A stretch of DNA of 64,000 nucleotides from Jiangella mangrovi (GCF_014204975.1 NZ_JACHMM010000001.1:7068037-7132036), one strand, 5' to 3'; positions 19,409 through 28,994 are shown, counted from the first letter of the stretch. The notes: a model not told the origin generated them from the sequence alone. Made by a program: numbers and translations.

Positions 19409-19437
19409 GGGGCCCCGTCGTCCGGCGACGGGGCCCC
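19409..19437 (+). terminator. hairpin terminator after MFS gene
   Basis: GGGGCCCCGTCG (19409-19420), loop TCCGG, CGACGGGGCCCC (19426-19437): twelve perfect pairs, 29 bp after the MFS stop and before the DUF3097 gene. Confidence 0.85.
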
Positions 19438-19499
19438 TGCCATGTCCGATTCGTGTCGCTGCCGGGTACGCCCGCGGCGAGCCGCTAGCGTCGGCTGGC

Positions 19500-20342
19500 G
19501 TGAGCCCCTACAACGACCGCTACGGCCGCGACGTCCTCACGAACTCGCCGCACCCGAAGCGCCCGGTCAGCACCCAGGAGCCGGCCGAGCCGGGGCTCGT
19601 CGTCGAGGACGTGCAGACGGGGTTCGTCGGCGCCGTCGTCGAGGTCGACAAGCACGGCGTCATCCTCGAGGACCGGCACGGCAAGCGCCGCGGCTTCCCG
19701 CTGGGCCCCGGCTTCTGGATCGACGGCAAGCCGGTCGAGCTGGTCCGCCCGACGGCGCCGGCCGCGCCCGCCGGCCGCATGGTGTCGGCGTCGGGCTCGG
19801 TCGCCGTCCTGGACCACAAGGCCCGCACCGCGCGCGAGAGCCGCATCTACGTCGAGGGCAAGCACGACGCCGAGCTGGTCGAGAAGGTCTGGGGCCACGA
19901 CCTGCGGGTCGAGGGTGTCGTCGTCGAGGAGCTCGGCGGCGCCGACGACCTCGCCGCCGTGGTCGCGGAGTTCGAGCCCGGCCCCGAGCGGCGCCTCGGC
20001 GTCATGCTCGACCACCTGGTCGCCGGCAGCAAGGAGACCCGGCTGGCCGCCTCCGTCACCTCCGGCCCCCACGCCGACCACGTGCTGATCGTCGGCCACC
20101 CCTACATCGACGTCTGGCAGGCGGTCCGCCCCTCGGTGCTCGGCCTGAAGGCCTGGCCCGACGTCCCCAAGGGCGAGCCCTGGAAGGAGGGCGTGCTGCA
20201 GCGCCTGGGCTGGCGCGGCGAGACCTGGGAAGCCTGGGCGCACATCCTGGGCAAGGTGAGCACCTACACCGACCTCGAGCCCGCCTTCCTCGGCCGCGTC
20301 GAGGAGCTCATCGACTTCGTGACGGAGCCCGGCTCGGTTTAG
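19500..20342 (+). CDS. DUF3097 family protein
   Basis: A 280-residue soluble protein of the actinobacterial DUF3097 family, of unknown function. Recognisable stretches are DVLTNSPHPKRP near the N-terminus, SRIYVEGKHDAELVEKVWG (a Toprim-like start with EGKHD, about 120-138), LGVMLDHLVAGSKE (DxD-type region) and VLIVGHPYIDVWQAVRP. The Toprim-like pattern hints at a nucleic-acid enzyme or regulator, but this is not proven. GTG at 19500 is the family-consistent start; TAGCGT at 19487-19492 could be a -10 very close to it. The gene lies convergent to hemW, as in Streptomyces. Confidence 0.85.
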   Translation: MSPYNDRYGRDVLTNSPHPKRPVSTQEPAEPGLVVEDVQTGFVGAVVEVDKHGVILEDRHGKRRGFPLGPGFWIDGKPVELVRPTAPAAPAGRMVSASGSVAVLDHKARTARESRIYVEGKHDAELVEKVWGHDLRVEGVVVEELGGADDLAAVVAEFEPGPERRLGVMLDHLVAGSKETRLAASVTSGPHADHVLIVGHPYIDVWQAVRPSVLGLKAWPDVPKGEPWKEGVLQRLGWRGETWEAWAHILGKVSTYTDLEPAFLGRVEELIDFVTEPGSV

Positions 20343-20403
20343 GGCCGAGGGTCAGGGATGCCGTCCCCCCGCCCGCCGAGGCCGAGCCGGCCCACCCCGG
20401 AAT

Positions 20404-21630
20404 TCAGGGGAGGAGGTCGCGGACGACGGCGTCGGCGAGCAGCCGGCCGCGCCGGGTGAGGACCAGCCGGCCGGCCTCGAACGCCGTCGCCGAGGCCAGG
20501 CCGTCGGCGACCATCTGCACGGCCGCTACGCTGCCGCCGTCGTCGAGCAGGGAGAGGTCGAGGCCGGCCGCCAGCCGGACCTCGAGGAGCACCCGCTCGA
20601 CCCGCCGCGTCTCGTCGTCGAGGATCTCGCGTGCGTGCGCGGGACTCTCACCCGCCGCCAGCCGCGCCGCCCACGCCGCCGGGTGCTTGACGTTCCACCA
20701 GCGGGTGCCGCCGACGTGGCTGTGCGCGCCCGGGCCGGCGCCCCACCAGTCGGCGCCGGTCCAGTACAGCTCGTTGTGCCGGCACCGCCCGGCCGCCGAC
20801 GTGGACCAGTTGGACAGCTCGTACCAGGAGAACCCGGCCGACGACAGCAGCGAGTCGACGAGCAGGTACTTGTCGGCCTGGTCGTCGTCGTCCGGGAGCG
20901 GCAGCTCGCCGCGCGACATGCGGGCCGCCAGCCGGGTGCCGGGCTCGACGATGAGCGCGTAGGCGCTGACGTGGTCGGGCCCGGCGTCGACGGCGGCCGA
21001 GACGCTGGCCCGCCAGTCGTCGGCCGACTCCCCCGGTGTGCCGTAGATGAGGTCGACGCTGACGTGCTCGAACCCGGCCGCGCGCGCCTCTGCCACCACC
21101 TGCGCCGGCCGGCCGGGCGTGTGCACGCGGTCGAGGACGGCGAGCACGTGCGGCCGGGCACTCTGCATGCCGACGGAGACGCGCGTGAAGCCGGCCGAGC
21201 GCAGCTCACCGAGCGACCGGGCGTCGACGGACTCCGGGTTGGCCTCCGTCGTCACCTCGGCACCCGGCGCCAGCCCGAACTCGTCGCCCAGGAAGCGCAG
21301 CACCAGCCCGAGGTCGGACGGCGGCAGCAGCGTGGGCGTCCCGCCGCCGACGAACACCGTCGAGACCGGGACGTCGGCGTCGCCGAGCACCTGCCGGGCC
21401 AGGCGCAGCTCCGCGATGGCGCCGTCGGCCCAGGACGAGCGCGACGCGCCAGGCGCCTCGCCCAGCTCCGACGCGGTGTAGGTGTTGAAGTCGCAGTAGC
21501 CGCACCGCGTGGTGCAGAACGGCACGTGCAGGTACACGCCGAACGGCCGCGTCCCGACGCCGTCCAGCGACGACGCCGGCAGCGAGCCGTCAGTAGGCGC
21601 GGGCGAGCCGTCGGGCAGGGTGGAAGGCAC
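20404..21630 (-). CDS. hemW: radical SAM family heme chaperone HemW
   Basis: A 408-residue radical SAM protein. C39-xxx-C43-xx-C46 (CTTRCGYC) binds the 4Fe-4S cluster and SAM, VFVGGGTPTLL is the GGxxxTP-type SAM contact, and the C-terminal HemN-like domain follows. It was formerly annotated as oxygen-independent coproporphyrinogen oxidase, but this branch is missing the extra cysteine of HemN and acts in heme delivery. The position between dnaJ/hrcA, DUF3097 and lepA is the common actinobacterial arrangement. The acyl-CoA synthetase gene ends 51 bp after... its start codon on the same strand lies downstream of that gene. Confidence 0.93.
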   Translation of the reverse strand: MPSTLPDGSPAPTDGSLPASSLDGVGTRPFGVYLHVPFCTTRCGYCDFNTYTASELGEAPGASRSSWADGAIAELRLARQVLGDADVPVSTVFVGGGTPTLLPPSDLGLVLRFLGDEFGLAPGAEVTTEANPESVDARSLGELRSAGFTRVSVGMQSARPHVLAVLDRVHTPGRPAQVVAEARAAGFEHVSVDLIYGTPGESADDWRASVSAAVDAGPDHVSAYALIVEPGTRLAARMSRGELPLPDDDDQADKYLLVDSLLSSAGFSWYELSNWSTSAAGRCRHNELYWTGADWWGAGPGAHSHVGGTRWWNVKHPAAWAARLAAGESPAHAREILDDETRRVERVLLEVRLAAGLDLSLLDDGGSVAAVQMVADGLASATAFEAGRLVLTRRGRLLADAVVRDLLP

Positions 21631-21681
21631 GTCCCATTGTCCCCGCCCGGCGGCCCCGGAACGAAACCGCGAGCGAGACCG

Positions 21682-23514
21682 TCAGGCGTACATGCCGTCG
21701 AGGATGTCCATGTACTTCTTCTCGACCGCCTTGCGCTTCACCTTGAGGCTGGGCGTGAGGTCGCCGCTCTCGATGGTGAGGTCATGCGACAGGATCTCGA
21801 ACTTCTTGATGGTCTCCCAGCGCTCGAGCCGCCCATTGAGCTGGTCGATCTGGCCTTGGACCAGCGCACGGACCTCGGGCGCCTGGGTGAGCTCTTCGTA
21901 CGACCGGCCGCCCAGCTCGTGGTGCTGCGCCCAGTCGGTGAGGGCGTCGGGGTCGAGCGTGATGAGCGCGACGCAGTAGTTGCGGGTGTCGCCGTGCACG
22001 ACGATCTGGCTGGCGTGCGGGCTGACCGCCTTGAAGATGATCTCGATCTCCTGCGGCGCGACATACTTGCCGCCGGAGGTCTTGATGAGGTCCTTCTTGC
22101 GGTCGGTGACGCGCAGGTAGCCGTCGGCGACCTCGCCGATGTCGCCGGTGCTGAACCAGCCGTCGGCGTCGAGCACCTCGGCGGTGACGTCGGGCAGTTT
22201 GTGGTAACCGCGCATGACGCCCGGGCCCTTGAGCAGGATCTCGCCGTCGTCGGCGATCTTCACCTGGGTGCCGGGCGCCGGCGGGCCGACGGTGCCGAAG
22301 CGGCAGTCGTAGGGCATGTTGACGAACGACGCGGCGCTGGTCTCGGTGAGGCCGTAGCCCTCGAGGATGAGCATGCCGGCGGCGTGGAACCACTCGGCGA
22401 CGTCGCGGGACAGCGCCGCGGCGCCGCTGACGAAGAACCGGATGTTGCCGCCGAGGCGCGCCTTGATCTTGTGGAACACCAGCCGGTCGGCGAGGTCGTA
22501 CTGGAACTTCAGCAGGCCGGTGGGCTCCTTGCCCTGCTGGCGCAGCGCCGACACCTTGGCGCCGACACCGAACGCCCACGCGAAGATCTTCGCCTTGGCG
22601 CCGCCCTCGTTCTCGACGCCGGTGATGACCCGGGCGCGCACCTTCTCGAAGATGCGCGGCGCGCCGGCCATGAACGTGGGCTTCACCGCGCCCAGGCCCT
22701 CGACGATGTTGTCGAGGTTGCCGTCGACGGCGGTGGCGAAACCGATGCGCAGCTGGATGGCCTCGAGCGCCTTGCCGAACGAGTGCGACAGCGGCAGCCA
22801 GAGGTACTGGACGTCGTCGACGGAGAGGATCTTGAACGCGTCGACGGCCACGCCCTCGTACACCCAGTTGTCGTTGACCAGCCGGACGCCCTTGGGCCGC
22901 CCGGTGGTGCCGGAGGTGTAGATGAGGGTGGCCAGCGTCTCGGGGCCGACGGCGGCGAGGGCGTCGTCGACGGCGTCGGGGCGCGCCTCGAGCGCGGCCC
23001 GGCCGAGCTGCTCGAGCTCGGTCAGACTCAGCACGAAGCCGTCATGACGGTCGACGCCGTGGCCGTCGAAGACGACGATGCGGCTCAGCTGCGGGAGCTT
23101 CTCTCGGTGCTCGACGACCTTCGCGACCTGCTCGGCGTTCTCGGCGAAGACGACGCGGGTGTCGGAGTCGCCGAGGATGTACGCGACGTCCTCGGGCGTG
23201 GTGGTCGGGTAGACGGTGGTGGTGGCCGCGCCGACGACGTTGATGGCGAGGTCGGCGAGGATCCACTCGATGCGGGTCGACGACGCGATGGCCACCCGCT
23301 GCTCGTGCTCGATGCCGAGGTCGAGCAGCCCCGCGGCGAGCACCCAGACGCGGTCCTTGGTCTCGTCCCACGTGAGCGACGACCAGCCGGCGCCCTCGGG
23401 GTAGCGGTAGGCCTCACGGCTCGGCGTGGCCTCGACGCGGTCGAGGAACATCCTGCCGATCGACGCCGGTCGCACCGCGACGAGGTCAGCCTTGTCAGTG
23501 GTGCCCAGACCCAT
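21682..23514 (-). CDS. long-chain fatty acid-CoA ligase (AMP-forming)
   Basis: A 610-residue acyl-adenylate-forming enzyme that activates fatty acids with ATP and CoA. LIYTSGTTGRPKGV is the AMP-binding P-loop motif, GYGLTETSA the A5 motif, GWFSTGDIGEV and the A8 region DRKKDLIKTSGGKYVAPQEIE are intact, and SLKVKRK near the end carries the catalytic lysine. The size and the phrase WLPLSHSFGK fit the FadD15-like long-chain group. The ATG at 23514 follows GGGAGGAAGCGC. It lies between hemW and a glycosyltransferase gene on the same strand. Confidence 0.94.
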   Translation of the reverse strand: MGLGTTDKADLVAVRPASIGRMFLDRVEATPSREAYRYPEGAGWSSLTWDETKDRVWVLAAGLLDLGIEHEQRVAIASSTRIEWILADLAINVVGAATTTVYPTTTPEDVAYILGDSDTRVVFAENAEQVAKVVEHREKLPQLSRIVVFDGHGVDRHDGFVLSLTELEQLGRAALEARPDAVDDALAAVGPETLATLIYTSGTTGRPKGVRLVNDNWVYEGVAVDAFKILSVDDVQYLWLPLSHSFGKALEAIQLRIGFATAVDGNLDNIVEGLGAVKPTFMAGAPRIFEKVRARVITGVENEGGAKAKIFAWAFGVGAKVSALRQQGKEPTGLLKFQYDLADRLVFHKIKARLGGNIRFFVSGAAALSRDVAEWFHAAGMLILEGYGLTETSAASFVNMPYDCRFGTVGPPAPGTQVKIADDGEILLKGPGVMRGYHKLPDVTAEVLDADGWFSTGDIGEVADGYLRVTDRKKDLIKTSGGKYVAPQEIEIIFKAVSPHASQIVVHGDTRNYCVALITLDPDALTDWAQHHELGGRSYEELTQAPEVRALVQGQIDQLNGRLERWETIKKFEILSHDLTIESGDLTPSLKVKRKAVEKKYMDILDGMYA

Positions 23515-23572
23515 GCGCTTCCTCCCAATCGCCCTTGACGGGACCCGCCGGAACCGGCCAGGTGGAGGAAGG

Positions 23573-24766
23573 TTACGACCTGGTAGCTTCCAGCGACAGT
23601 CTCCGCCGTGCCTCATCTTTTCCGTGCCCTTGGCGGGCAGCCCGTTGTGCGGTCTGCAGACCGTGCACCGCAAGCATTCCCTCAACGGTATCCGACCAGG
23701 AGAAATCCTGGGCTCGGCGGCGCGCGGCCAGCCTCGCCTCGGGGCCCGCCGCGGCCACCTCGAGCACGGCCTCGGCCATGGCCACGGGGTCCGACGGCGC
23801 CGTCCTCCCGGACTCGCCGACGACGAGTTCCGGCAGCGCGCCGCGGTCGCTGGCGACGACCGGCGTGCCGCAGGCCATGGCCTCGAGCGCGGCCAGCCCG
23901 AACGTCTCGTACGGCCCCGGCGCGACGACGACGTCGGCACTGGCCAGCACCGAGGCGAGCTGCGCGCGGTCGGTGACGAAACCGGCCATGGTGACGGGGT
24001 TGCCCTCGGCCTGCTCGGCGACCATGTCGCGGACCGAGCCGTCGCCGCACACGACCATGCGCACGCTGGTGCCGCGCCGCACGAGCTCCTCGACCATGGG
24101 GACCAGGAGGTCGGGGCGCTTCTCCGGCGACAGCCGCACGGCGGTGACGATCAGGACGTCGGCCCCACGGGCCAGCTCGGCACGCAGCCGCAGGTCACGC
24201 CGTCGTGGATGGAAGGTCTCGAGGTCGATGCCCAGCGGCACGTGCGCGAGGTTGTCGACGCCCAGCCGGACGAACTCCTCGGCCGCCCACTGGGTGGTGC
24301 AGACGACGGTGTCGAACGACGCGGCCAGCTTGCGGTTCCAGTGGTCGGCGATCTGCCGGGTCGGCACCGCGCGGCCGAGGTGGAACTGCAGCAGCGCGTC
24401 GAGGCGCTCGTGGGAGAAGACGGCGGACGGCACCTTGCGGCGCGCGGCCCACTGCCCGATGCGGGCCAGCGTGAGGCGGTCGGACACCTCGACGCGGTCC
24501 GGCGCGACGACGGCGAGGAGGTCCTCGACGATGCGCCATTTGGTGATCATCCGGTAGCCGCCGGTGGACGGGATGGTCGGCGCGGCGATCTCGATGATGC
24601 GGCCGTACGACGTGGCCCGGGTGGCGTTGCGCTCCCCCGGCACCACCGCCACGACCTCGTGTCCGGCAGCGGCGTAACCGTCGGCGAGGTGCCGCATCAT
24701 CGTCCGGATCCCACCGGAGTGCGGCGCGACGAAATTGGCGGCCTGAAGGATGCGCACGGCCGTCAC
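23573..24766 (-). CDS. glycosyltransferase family 4 (GT-B) protein
   Basis: A 397-residue GT-B enzyme. The N-terminus RILQAANFVAPHSGGIRTMMRHLADGY is the acceptor-side loop, and the donor-side signature PYETFGLAALEAMACGTPVVA has the paired glutamates of GT4 enzymes. It resembles actinobacterial mannosyltransferases acting on phosphatidylinositol mannosides or on menaquinone-linked or lipid acceptors, but the exact acceptor cannot be read from sequence. GTG at 24766 is taken as start, GTG at 24757 is possible; no strong ribosome site decides. About 300 bp of non-coding DNA lie upstream. Confidence 0.86.
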   Translation of the reverse strand: MTAVRILQAANFVAPHSGGIRTMMRHLADGYAAAGHEVVAVVPGERNATRATSYGRIIEIAAPTIPSTGGYRMITKWRIVEDLLAVVAPDRVEVSDRLTLARIGQWAARRKVPSAVFSHERLDALLQFHLGRAVPTRQIADHWNRKLAASFDTVVCTTQWAAEEFVRLGVDNLAHVPLGIDLETFHPRRRDLRLRAELARGADVLIVTAVRLSPEKRPDLLVPMVEELVRRGTSVRMVVCGDGSVRDMVAEQAEGNPVTMAGFVTDRAQLASVLASADVVVAPGPYETFGLAALEAMACGTPVVASDRGALPELVVGESGRTAPSDPVAMAEAVLEVAAAGPEARLAARRRAQDFSWSDTVEGMLAVHGLQTAQRAARQGHGKDEARRRLSLEATRS

Positions 24767-25065
24767 TCTGTCGCCCCGGATCGGACCCGAGGCGACGCCG
24801 ACGTGACCAGAGGGTGAATTCCAGCGTCCGCTTTCGCCCCTCCTTCACGATTCGTCACATCCACATTCACGAATTGACGCAATGGGCGGGACAGGCCTGA
24901 AGGCTGTTGATCACGATCAAGAAATCCTCTGCCGCGACCGCCCGGATCTCGGAAGAATCCCCAGCTCACAAGATCGAAATGTCCGTATTCTCCGTGGATA
25001 CAACGCACTGTGTATTTGATCACGCATTTATGCCAAAATGCCCGAGGATTGAAGGGGGTAAAACT
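24767..25065. other. non-coding divergent region with short palindrome and direct repeats
   Basis: This gap between the glycosyltransferase and the two-repeat anchored protein is clearly richer in A/T than its surroundings. TTGATC-AC-GATCAA (24907-24920) is a perfect palindrome, TTCACGATTCG (24844-24854) and TTCACGAATTG (24866-24876) are direct copies exactly two helical turns apart. Both sit where divergent promoters are expected. I see no gene here; an in-frame ATG at 25030 could extend the next protein by 12 residues. Confidence 0.6.
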
Positions 25066-25812
25066 TTGCCACGGCAACGAAAACGCCAGCGACGCGGTCG
25101 AGGCCGCATCGTCATCGCCGCAGTAGTTGTCCTCGGCCTCCCGTTCCTCGGGTGGGCCGCCGTGAATGCGCTGACCGGAGACGACCCCGGCGGTGGATCA
25201 GCAGCCACCGCCGACGCGTCCCGGGTGGACAGCGCCGACGCTCCGTCCCGGGGTGGCGACTCCACCCCCGGCTCCTTCGAGCTCGCCCAGGCCGCACGTG
25301 ACTCCGTCAGCGCCTGTGCCACCCGCCTCGCCGCCGGCGACGCCTACGTCGAGAAGGCCGGCGTCGGCATCGGGCACTGGGGCGAGCACGTCCAGGCCCG
25401 CACCGACATGCTGAACGGCACCGTCGGCCAGGAAGAGATGCGCGCCATCTGGAAGCGCACCCGCCTCGCCGGTCCCGACGACGTCGCCCAGGCCACCGCC
25501 GCCCTGGAGGAGTACCAGGCGCTCCCCACCTGCGAGGAGCTCGCCGCCGCCGACCTCCCCGAGAACATCGCCGAGCAGGCCGCCGCCTGCGTCGAGCGCG
25601 AGACCGCAGTGACCGCCGCCGTCGACGCCGCCACGGCAGGCCTGCAGGACTGGGCCAACCACCTCAACAACATGGCCGCCCACGCCGACGGCGAGATGAC
25701 CGCCCAGCACGCCCAGGACCTCTGGGTCGCCTCCTGGGAGGCCGCCCCCGTCAACATCGGCGCATACAACGATGCCCGTGCCCAGCTGGCTGCGGCGCCG
25801 GCCTGCGGGTAG
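25066..25812 (+). CDS. membrane-anchored protein with two 73-residue Cys/Trp/His repeats
   Basis: Function unknown. The 248-residue product has a basic start (RQRKRQRRGRGR), one membrane anchor (about 15-36), a Gly/Ser/Asp-rich linker and two copies of a helical unit, C84-C156 and C175-C247. In both copies the spacing is identical: Cys, +21 Trp (W105/W196), +24 His (H108/H199), +34 Gly, +45 Trp (W129/W220), +72 Cys. The cysteine pairs probably form disulfides outside the cell. The TTG at 25066 has GAAGGGGG seven nt upstream; the ATG at 25030 is an alternative. The membrane protein gene downstream starts 19 bp later. Confidence 0.7.
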   Translation: MPRQRKRQRRGRGRIVIAAVVVLGLPFLGWAAVNALTGDDPGGGSAATADASRVDSADAPSRGGDSTPGSFELAQAARDSVSACATRLAAGDAYVEKAGVGIGHWGEHVQARTDMLNGTVGQEEMRAIWKRTRLAGPDDVAQATAALEEYQALPTCEELAAADLPENIAEQAAACVERETAVTAAVDAATAGLQDWANHLNNMAAHADGEMTAQHAQDLWVASWEAAPVNIGAYNDARAQLAAAPACG

Positions 25813-25831
25813 CGCCACCGCGGCGGCGCCG

Positions 25832-26437
25832 ATGACGTCGTTGCCCGCGGTCGCCGGTGCGGCCGCGGGCAGTGCGTTGTCGCCGTCGTCCGCGCCATCG
25901 GCCGTCACCGTCACCCGGCCGGCGCGCGAGCCGATCGTCACCAGGGGTGAGGTGGCACTCGCGTTCTCGACGCTGTTCGTCCTGGCCGCCGTCGTGCTGG
26001 GCAGCGTGCTGGTGGAGCCGCCCCCGGCCGTGCACGCGGTGGCGCAGTTCGTGCACCTGGCCTGCGTGGTCCTCGGGCTCGGCAGCGTCCTCGCGGTCGA
26101 CTGGTTCGGGCTGCGCTGGCAGTTCGGCAAGGGCACGCTGCGCGAGGTCGTCACGACGGCGACCGCGCTGGCGGTGCCGATCTGGCTGGGTCTCGGCGGG
26201 CTGATGCTGTCGGGGATGCTGTTGTCGCCGGACTTCGGCTCCACCATCACGCTCGTCAAGATCGGGATGGTCGGGGTCGCGGGCGTCGTGGGCGTGCTGG
26301 CGCTCGCCGTGAGCCGGCGGCTGGCCGCCCGCACGGTGCCGTCGCGGCGGCTGCTGCGAGCCGGTCTGATCATGGCGACGGCGTCACAAGTGGCGTGGTG
26401 GACGGCGACGGTGATCGGGTTCCTCAACCGGACGTGA
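25832..26437 (+). CDS. small integral membrane protein, unknown
   Basis: A predicted membrane protein of about 201 residues with a polar N-terminus and four to five hydrophobic segments. The stretch VHAVAQFVHLACVVLGLGSVLAVDWFGL places histidines in or near membrane spans, as in some heme- or quinone-binding membrane proteins, but no family can be named. ATG at 25832 follows the previous stop by 19 bp; an upstream in-frame ATG at 25772 would overlap the previous gene by 41 bp. It probably shares the transcript of the two-repeat protein. Confidence 0.6.
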   Translation: MTSLPAVAGAAAGSALSPSSAPSAVTVTRPAREPIVTRGEVALAFSTLFVLAAVVLGSVLVEPPPAVHAVAQFVHLACVVLGLGSVLAVDWFGLRWQFGKGTLREVVTTATALAVPIWLGLGGLMLSGMLLSPDFGSTITLVKIGMVGVAGVVGVLALAVSRRLAARTVPSRRLLRAGLIMATASQVAWWTATVIGFLNRT

Positions 26438-26460
26438 TCGTCCCGTGTAGAACTGACCCC

Positions 26461-27015
26461 ATGAACCAGACGGCGGTCGACTCCCACGAGAACTGGCTCA
26501 CCCCGGACGAGCTCGCGTCCGCGCGCCGGCGCCTCCCGATCCTCTACGTCAACGCGGTCCCCGTACGGGTCGACGACACCGGCGTCGCGACGTCCGTCGG
26601 CCTGCTGCTGCGCTCGACCCCCGAGGGCGAGATCCGGCGCGAGCTGGTGGCCGGCCGGGTGCTGTTCCACGAGCGCATCCGCGACGCTCTCGTGCGGCAC
26701 ATCGAGAAGGACCTCGGACCGCACGCCCTGCCGCGGATCCCCGTGTCGCCGTCGCCGTTCACCGTCGCCGAGTACCTGCCCACACCGGGCGTCACCCCGT
26801 ACCACGACCCGCGCCAGCACGCCGTGGCGCTGGCGTTCGTCATCCCCGTGGCCGGCGACTGCGCGCCGCGTCAGGACGCGCTGGACCTCATCTGGCTGTC
26901 GCCGTCCGAGGCCGCCGACGACGGCCTGCAGAAGGAGATGCTCGGCGGCCACGGCATCGTGCTGCGGCAGGCGCTGGCCCACCTCGGCTTCCCGCCAGGA
27001 CCGCCGGTCGGCTAG
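26461..27015 (+). CDS. DUF4916/Nudix-like protein with degenerate Nudix box
   Basis: A 184-residue cytoplasmic protein of the actinobacterial DUF4916 group, which has the Nudix hydrolase fold. Its box reads [22 protein letters not shown]: the first Gly, Glu and Arg are in register, but the catalytic REUxEE glutamates are replaced by His, Lys and Asp. Hydrolase activity is therefore doubtful, and a ligand-binding role is possible. The ATG at 26461 is the natural start. Its last four bases overlap the convergent lepA stop. Confidence 0.75.
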   Translation: MNQTAVDSHENWLTPDELASARRRLPILYVNAVPVRVDDTGVATSVGLLLRSTPEGEIRRELVAGRVLFHERIRDALVRHIEKDLGPHALPRIPVSPSPFTVAEYLPTPGVTPYHDPRQHAVALAFVIPVAGDCAPRQDALDLIWLSPSEAADDGLQKEMLGGHGIVLRQALAHLGFPPGPPVG

Positions 27016-28871
27016 CTCGAGGAGCCGCCGCTGTCGGACGAGAGTGCCGCGATGAACGCCTCTTGCGGCACCTCGACCCGGCCGACCATCTTCATGCGCT
27101 TCTTGCCCTCTTTCTGCTTCTCGAGCAGCTTCCGCTTCCGCGTGATGTCGCCGCCGTAGCACTTGGCGAGGACGTCCTTGCGGATGGCGCGGATGTTCTC
27201 TCGGGCGATGACGCGGGCGCCGATGGCGGCCTGGATGGGCACCTCGAACTGCTGGCGTGGGATGAGGTCCTTGAGCTTGCCCGCCATGGCGACGCCGTAC
27301 GCGTAGGCCTTGTCCTTGTGGACGATGGCGCTGAAGGCGTCGACGGGGTCGCCGTGTAGCAGGATGTCGACCTTGACGAGGTCGGCCTCCTGGTCGCCGG
27401 TGGGCTCGTAGTCGAGGCTGGCGTAGCCGCGGGTGCGCGACTTCAGCGCGTCGAAGAAGTCGAAGACGATCTCGGCCAGCGGCAGGGTGTAGCGCAGCTC
27501 GACGCGGTCCTCGGACAGGTAGTCCATGCCGAGCAGCGTGCCGCGGCGGGCCTGGCACAGCTCCATGATGGTGCCGACGAACTCGCTGGGCGCCAGCAGC
27601 GTGGCCCGGACGACCGGCTCGCGTACCGACGCGATCTTGCCCGACGGGAACTCGCTGGGGTTGGTGACGATGTGCTCGGCGCCGTCCTCCATGGTGACCT
27701 GGTAGACGACGTTGGGCGCGGTCGAGATGAGGTCGAGGCCGAACTCGCGCTCGAGCCGCTCGCGGACGATCTCGAGGTGCAGCAGGCCCAGGAAGCCGCA
27801 GCGGAATCCGAAGCCGAGCGCCACCGAGGTCTCGGGCTCGTAGACCAGCGCGGCGTCGTTGAGCTTGAGCTTGTCCAGCGCCTCGCGCAGGTCCGGGTAG
27901 TCGGAGCCGTCGAGCGGGTAGAGACCCGAGAACACCATGGGCTTCGGGTCGCGGTAGCCGCCCAGCGCCTGGGTGGCCGGCTTCGCGGCGTCGGTGACGG
28001 TGTCGCCGACCTTCGACTGGCGGACGTCCTTGACGCCGGTGATGAGGTAGCCGACCTCGCCGACGCCGAGCCCGGCGCCGGGGCGCATCTCGGGCGAGAT
28101 GACACCGATCTCGAGCAGCTCGTGGGTGGCCTTGGTCGACAGCATGAGGATGCGCTCGCGCGGCGTCAGCTTGCCGTCGATGACGCGGACGTAGGTGACG
28201 ACACCGCGGTAGGAGTCGTAGACGCTGTCGAAGATCATGGCCCGGGCCGGGGCGTCGGGGTCGCCCACCGGCGCCGGCACGTCGGCGACCACGCGCTCGA
28301 GCAGCTCGAGCACGCCCTCGCCGGTCTTGCCGCTCACGCGCAGGACGTCGTCGGGGTCGCCGCCGATGAGGTGGGCGAGCTCCGCGGCGTACTTCTCCGG
28401 CTGCGCCGCCGGCAGGTCGATCTTGTTCAGCACCGGGATGATCGTGAGGTCGTTCTCGAGCGCCATGTACAGGTTGGCCAGCGTCTGCGCCTCGATGCCC
28501 TGCGCGGCGTCGACCAGCAGGACCGCGCCCTCGCATGCCGCCAGGCTGCGGCTGACCTCGTAGGAGAAGTCGACGTGCCCGGGGGTGTCGATGAGGTTGA
28601 GCGCATAGGTGGTGCCGTTGTTCTCCGGCGCCTGCGAGGCGAACGGGAGCCGTACCGCCTGGCTCTTGATGGTGATGCCGCGCTCGCGCTCGATGTCCAT
28701 GCGGTCGAGGTACTGCGCGCGCATGGACCGATCGTCCACGACGCCGGTGAGCTGCAGCATCCGGTCCGCCAGCGTCGACTTGCCGTGGTCGATGTGGGCG
28801 ATGATGCAGAAGTTCCGGATCAGCTCCGGCGGCGTCGCCGACGGCAGCGGCGCGTTCTCACTGACTGGCAC
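27012..28871 (-). CDS. lepA: elongation factor 4 (LepA)
   Basis: EF4 is a translational GTPase that helps stalled or misassembled ribosomes. The 619-residue protein carries G1 AHIDHGKS (25-32), DTPGH, NKID, the EF-G-like domains and the LepA-specific C-terminal domain ([45 protein letters not shown]). The GTG at 28871 ([10 protein letters not shown]) has GAGGAAA about six nt upstream. It is convergent with the DUF4916 gene (4-bp overlap) and divergent from the SPFH gene. Confidence 0.97.
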   Translation of the reverse strand: MPVSENAPLPSATPPELIRNFCIIAHIDHGKSTLADRMLQLTGVVDDRSMRAQYLDRMDIERERGITIKSQAVRLPFASQAPENNGTTYALNLIDTPGHVDFSYEVSRSLAACEGAVLLVDAAQGIEAQTLANLYMALENDLTIIPVLNKIDLPAAQPEKYAAELAHLIGGDPDDVLRVSGKTGEGVLELLERVVADVPAPVGDPDAPARAMIFDSVYDSYRGVVTYVRVIDGKLTPRERILMLSTKATHELLEIGVISPEMRPGAGLGVGEVGYLITGVKDVRQSKVGDTVTDAAKPATQALGGYRDPKPMVFSGLYPLDGSDYPDLREALDKLKLNDAALVYEPETSVALGFGFRCGFLGLLHLEIVRERLEREFGLDLISTAPNVVYQVTMEDGAEHIVTNPSEFPSGKIASVREPVVRATLLAPSEFVGTIMELCQARRGTLLGMDYLSEDRVELRYTLPLAEIVFDFFDALKSRTRGYASLDYEPTGDQEADLVKVDILLHGDPVDAFSAIVHKDKAYAYGVAMAGKLKDLIPRQQFEVPIQAAIGARVIARENIRAIRKDVLAKCYGGDITRKRKLLEKQKEGKKRMKMVGRVEVPQEAFIAALSSDSGGSSS

Positions 28872-28980
28872 GCAGGTTTCCTCGGGCTTGGGTGTGGCTT
28901 CGGTGTGGGTTCCGGGCAGGGTTCGTCGTCCTGCCCGCAGCAGACATCATCCCATGGTCGGTGATGCGGGCTCGCCAGAA

Positions 28981-28994
28981 AAGTGATATCACTT
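28981..28994. promoter_or_regulatory. perfect palindrome AAGTGATATCACTT upstream of SPFH operon
   Basis: A 14-bp perfect palindrome in an A/T-rich pocket, 46 bp before the SPFH start and 110 bp from the lepA start. Its size and symmetry fit an operator of a small dimeric regulator. The ribbon-helix-helix protein encoded by the second gene of the operon is the nearest candidate. Confidence 0.6.

Noticed and set aside
20635-23538. Plus-strand open frame of 967 codons
   Set aside because: Runs antisense across hemW and the acyl-CoA ligase, both certain.
25198-28536. Minus-strand open frame of 1112 codons
   Set aside because: Spans antisense and alternative frames of several genes including lepA; no domain visible.
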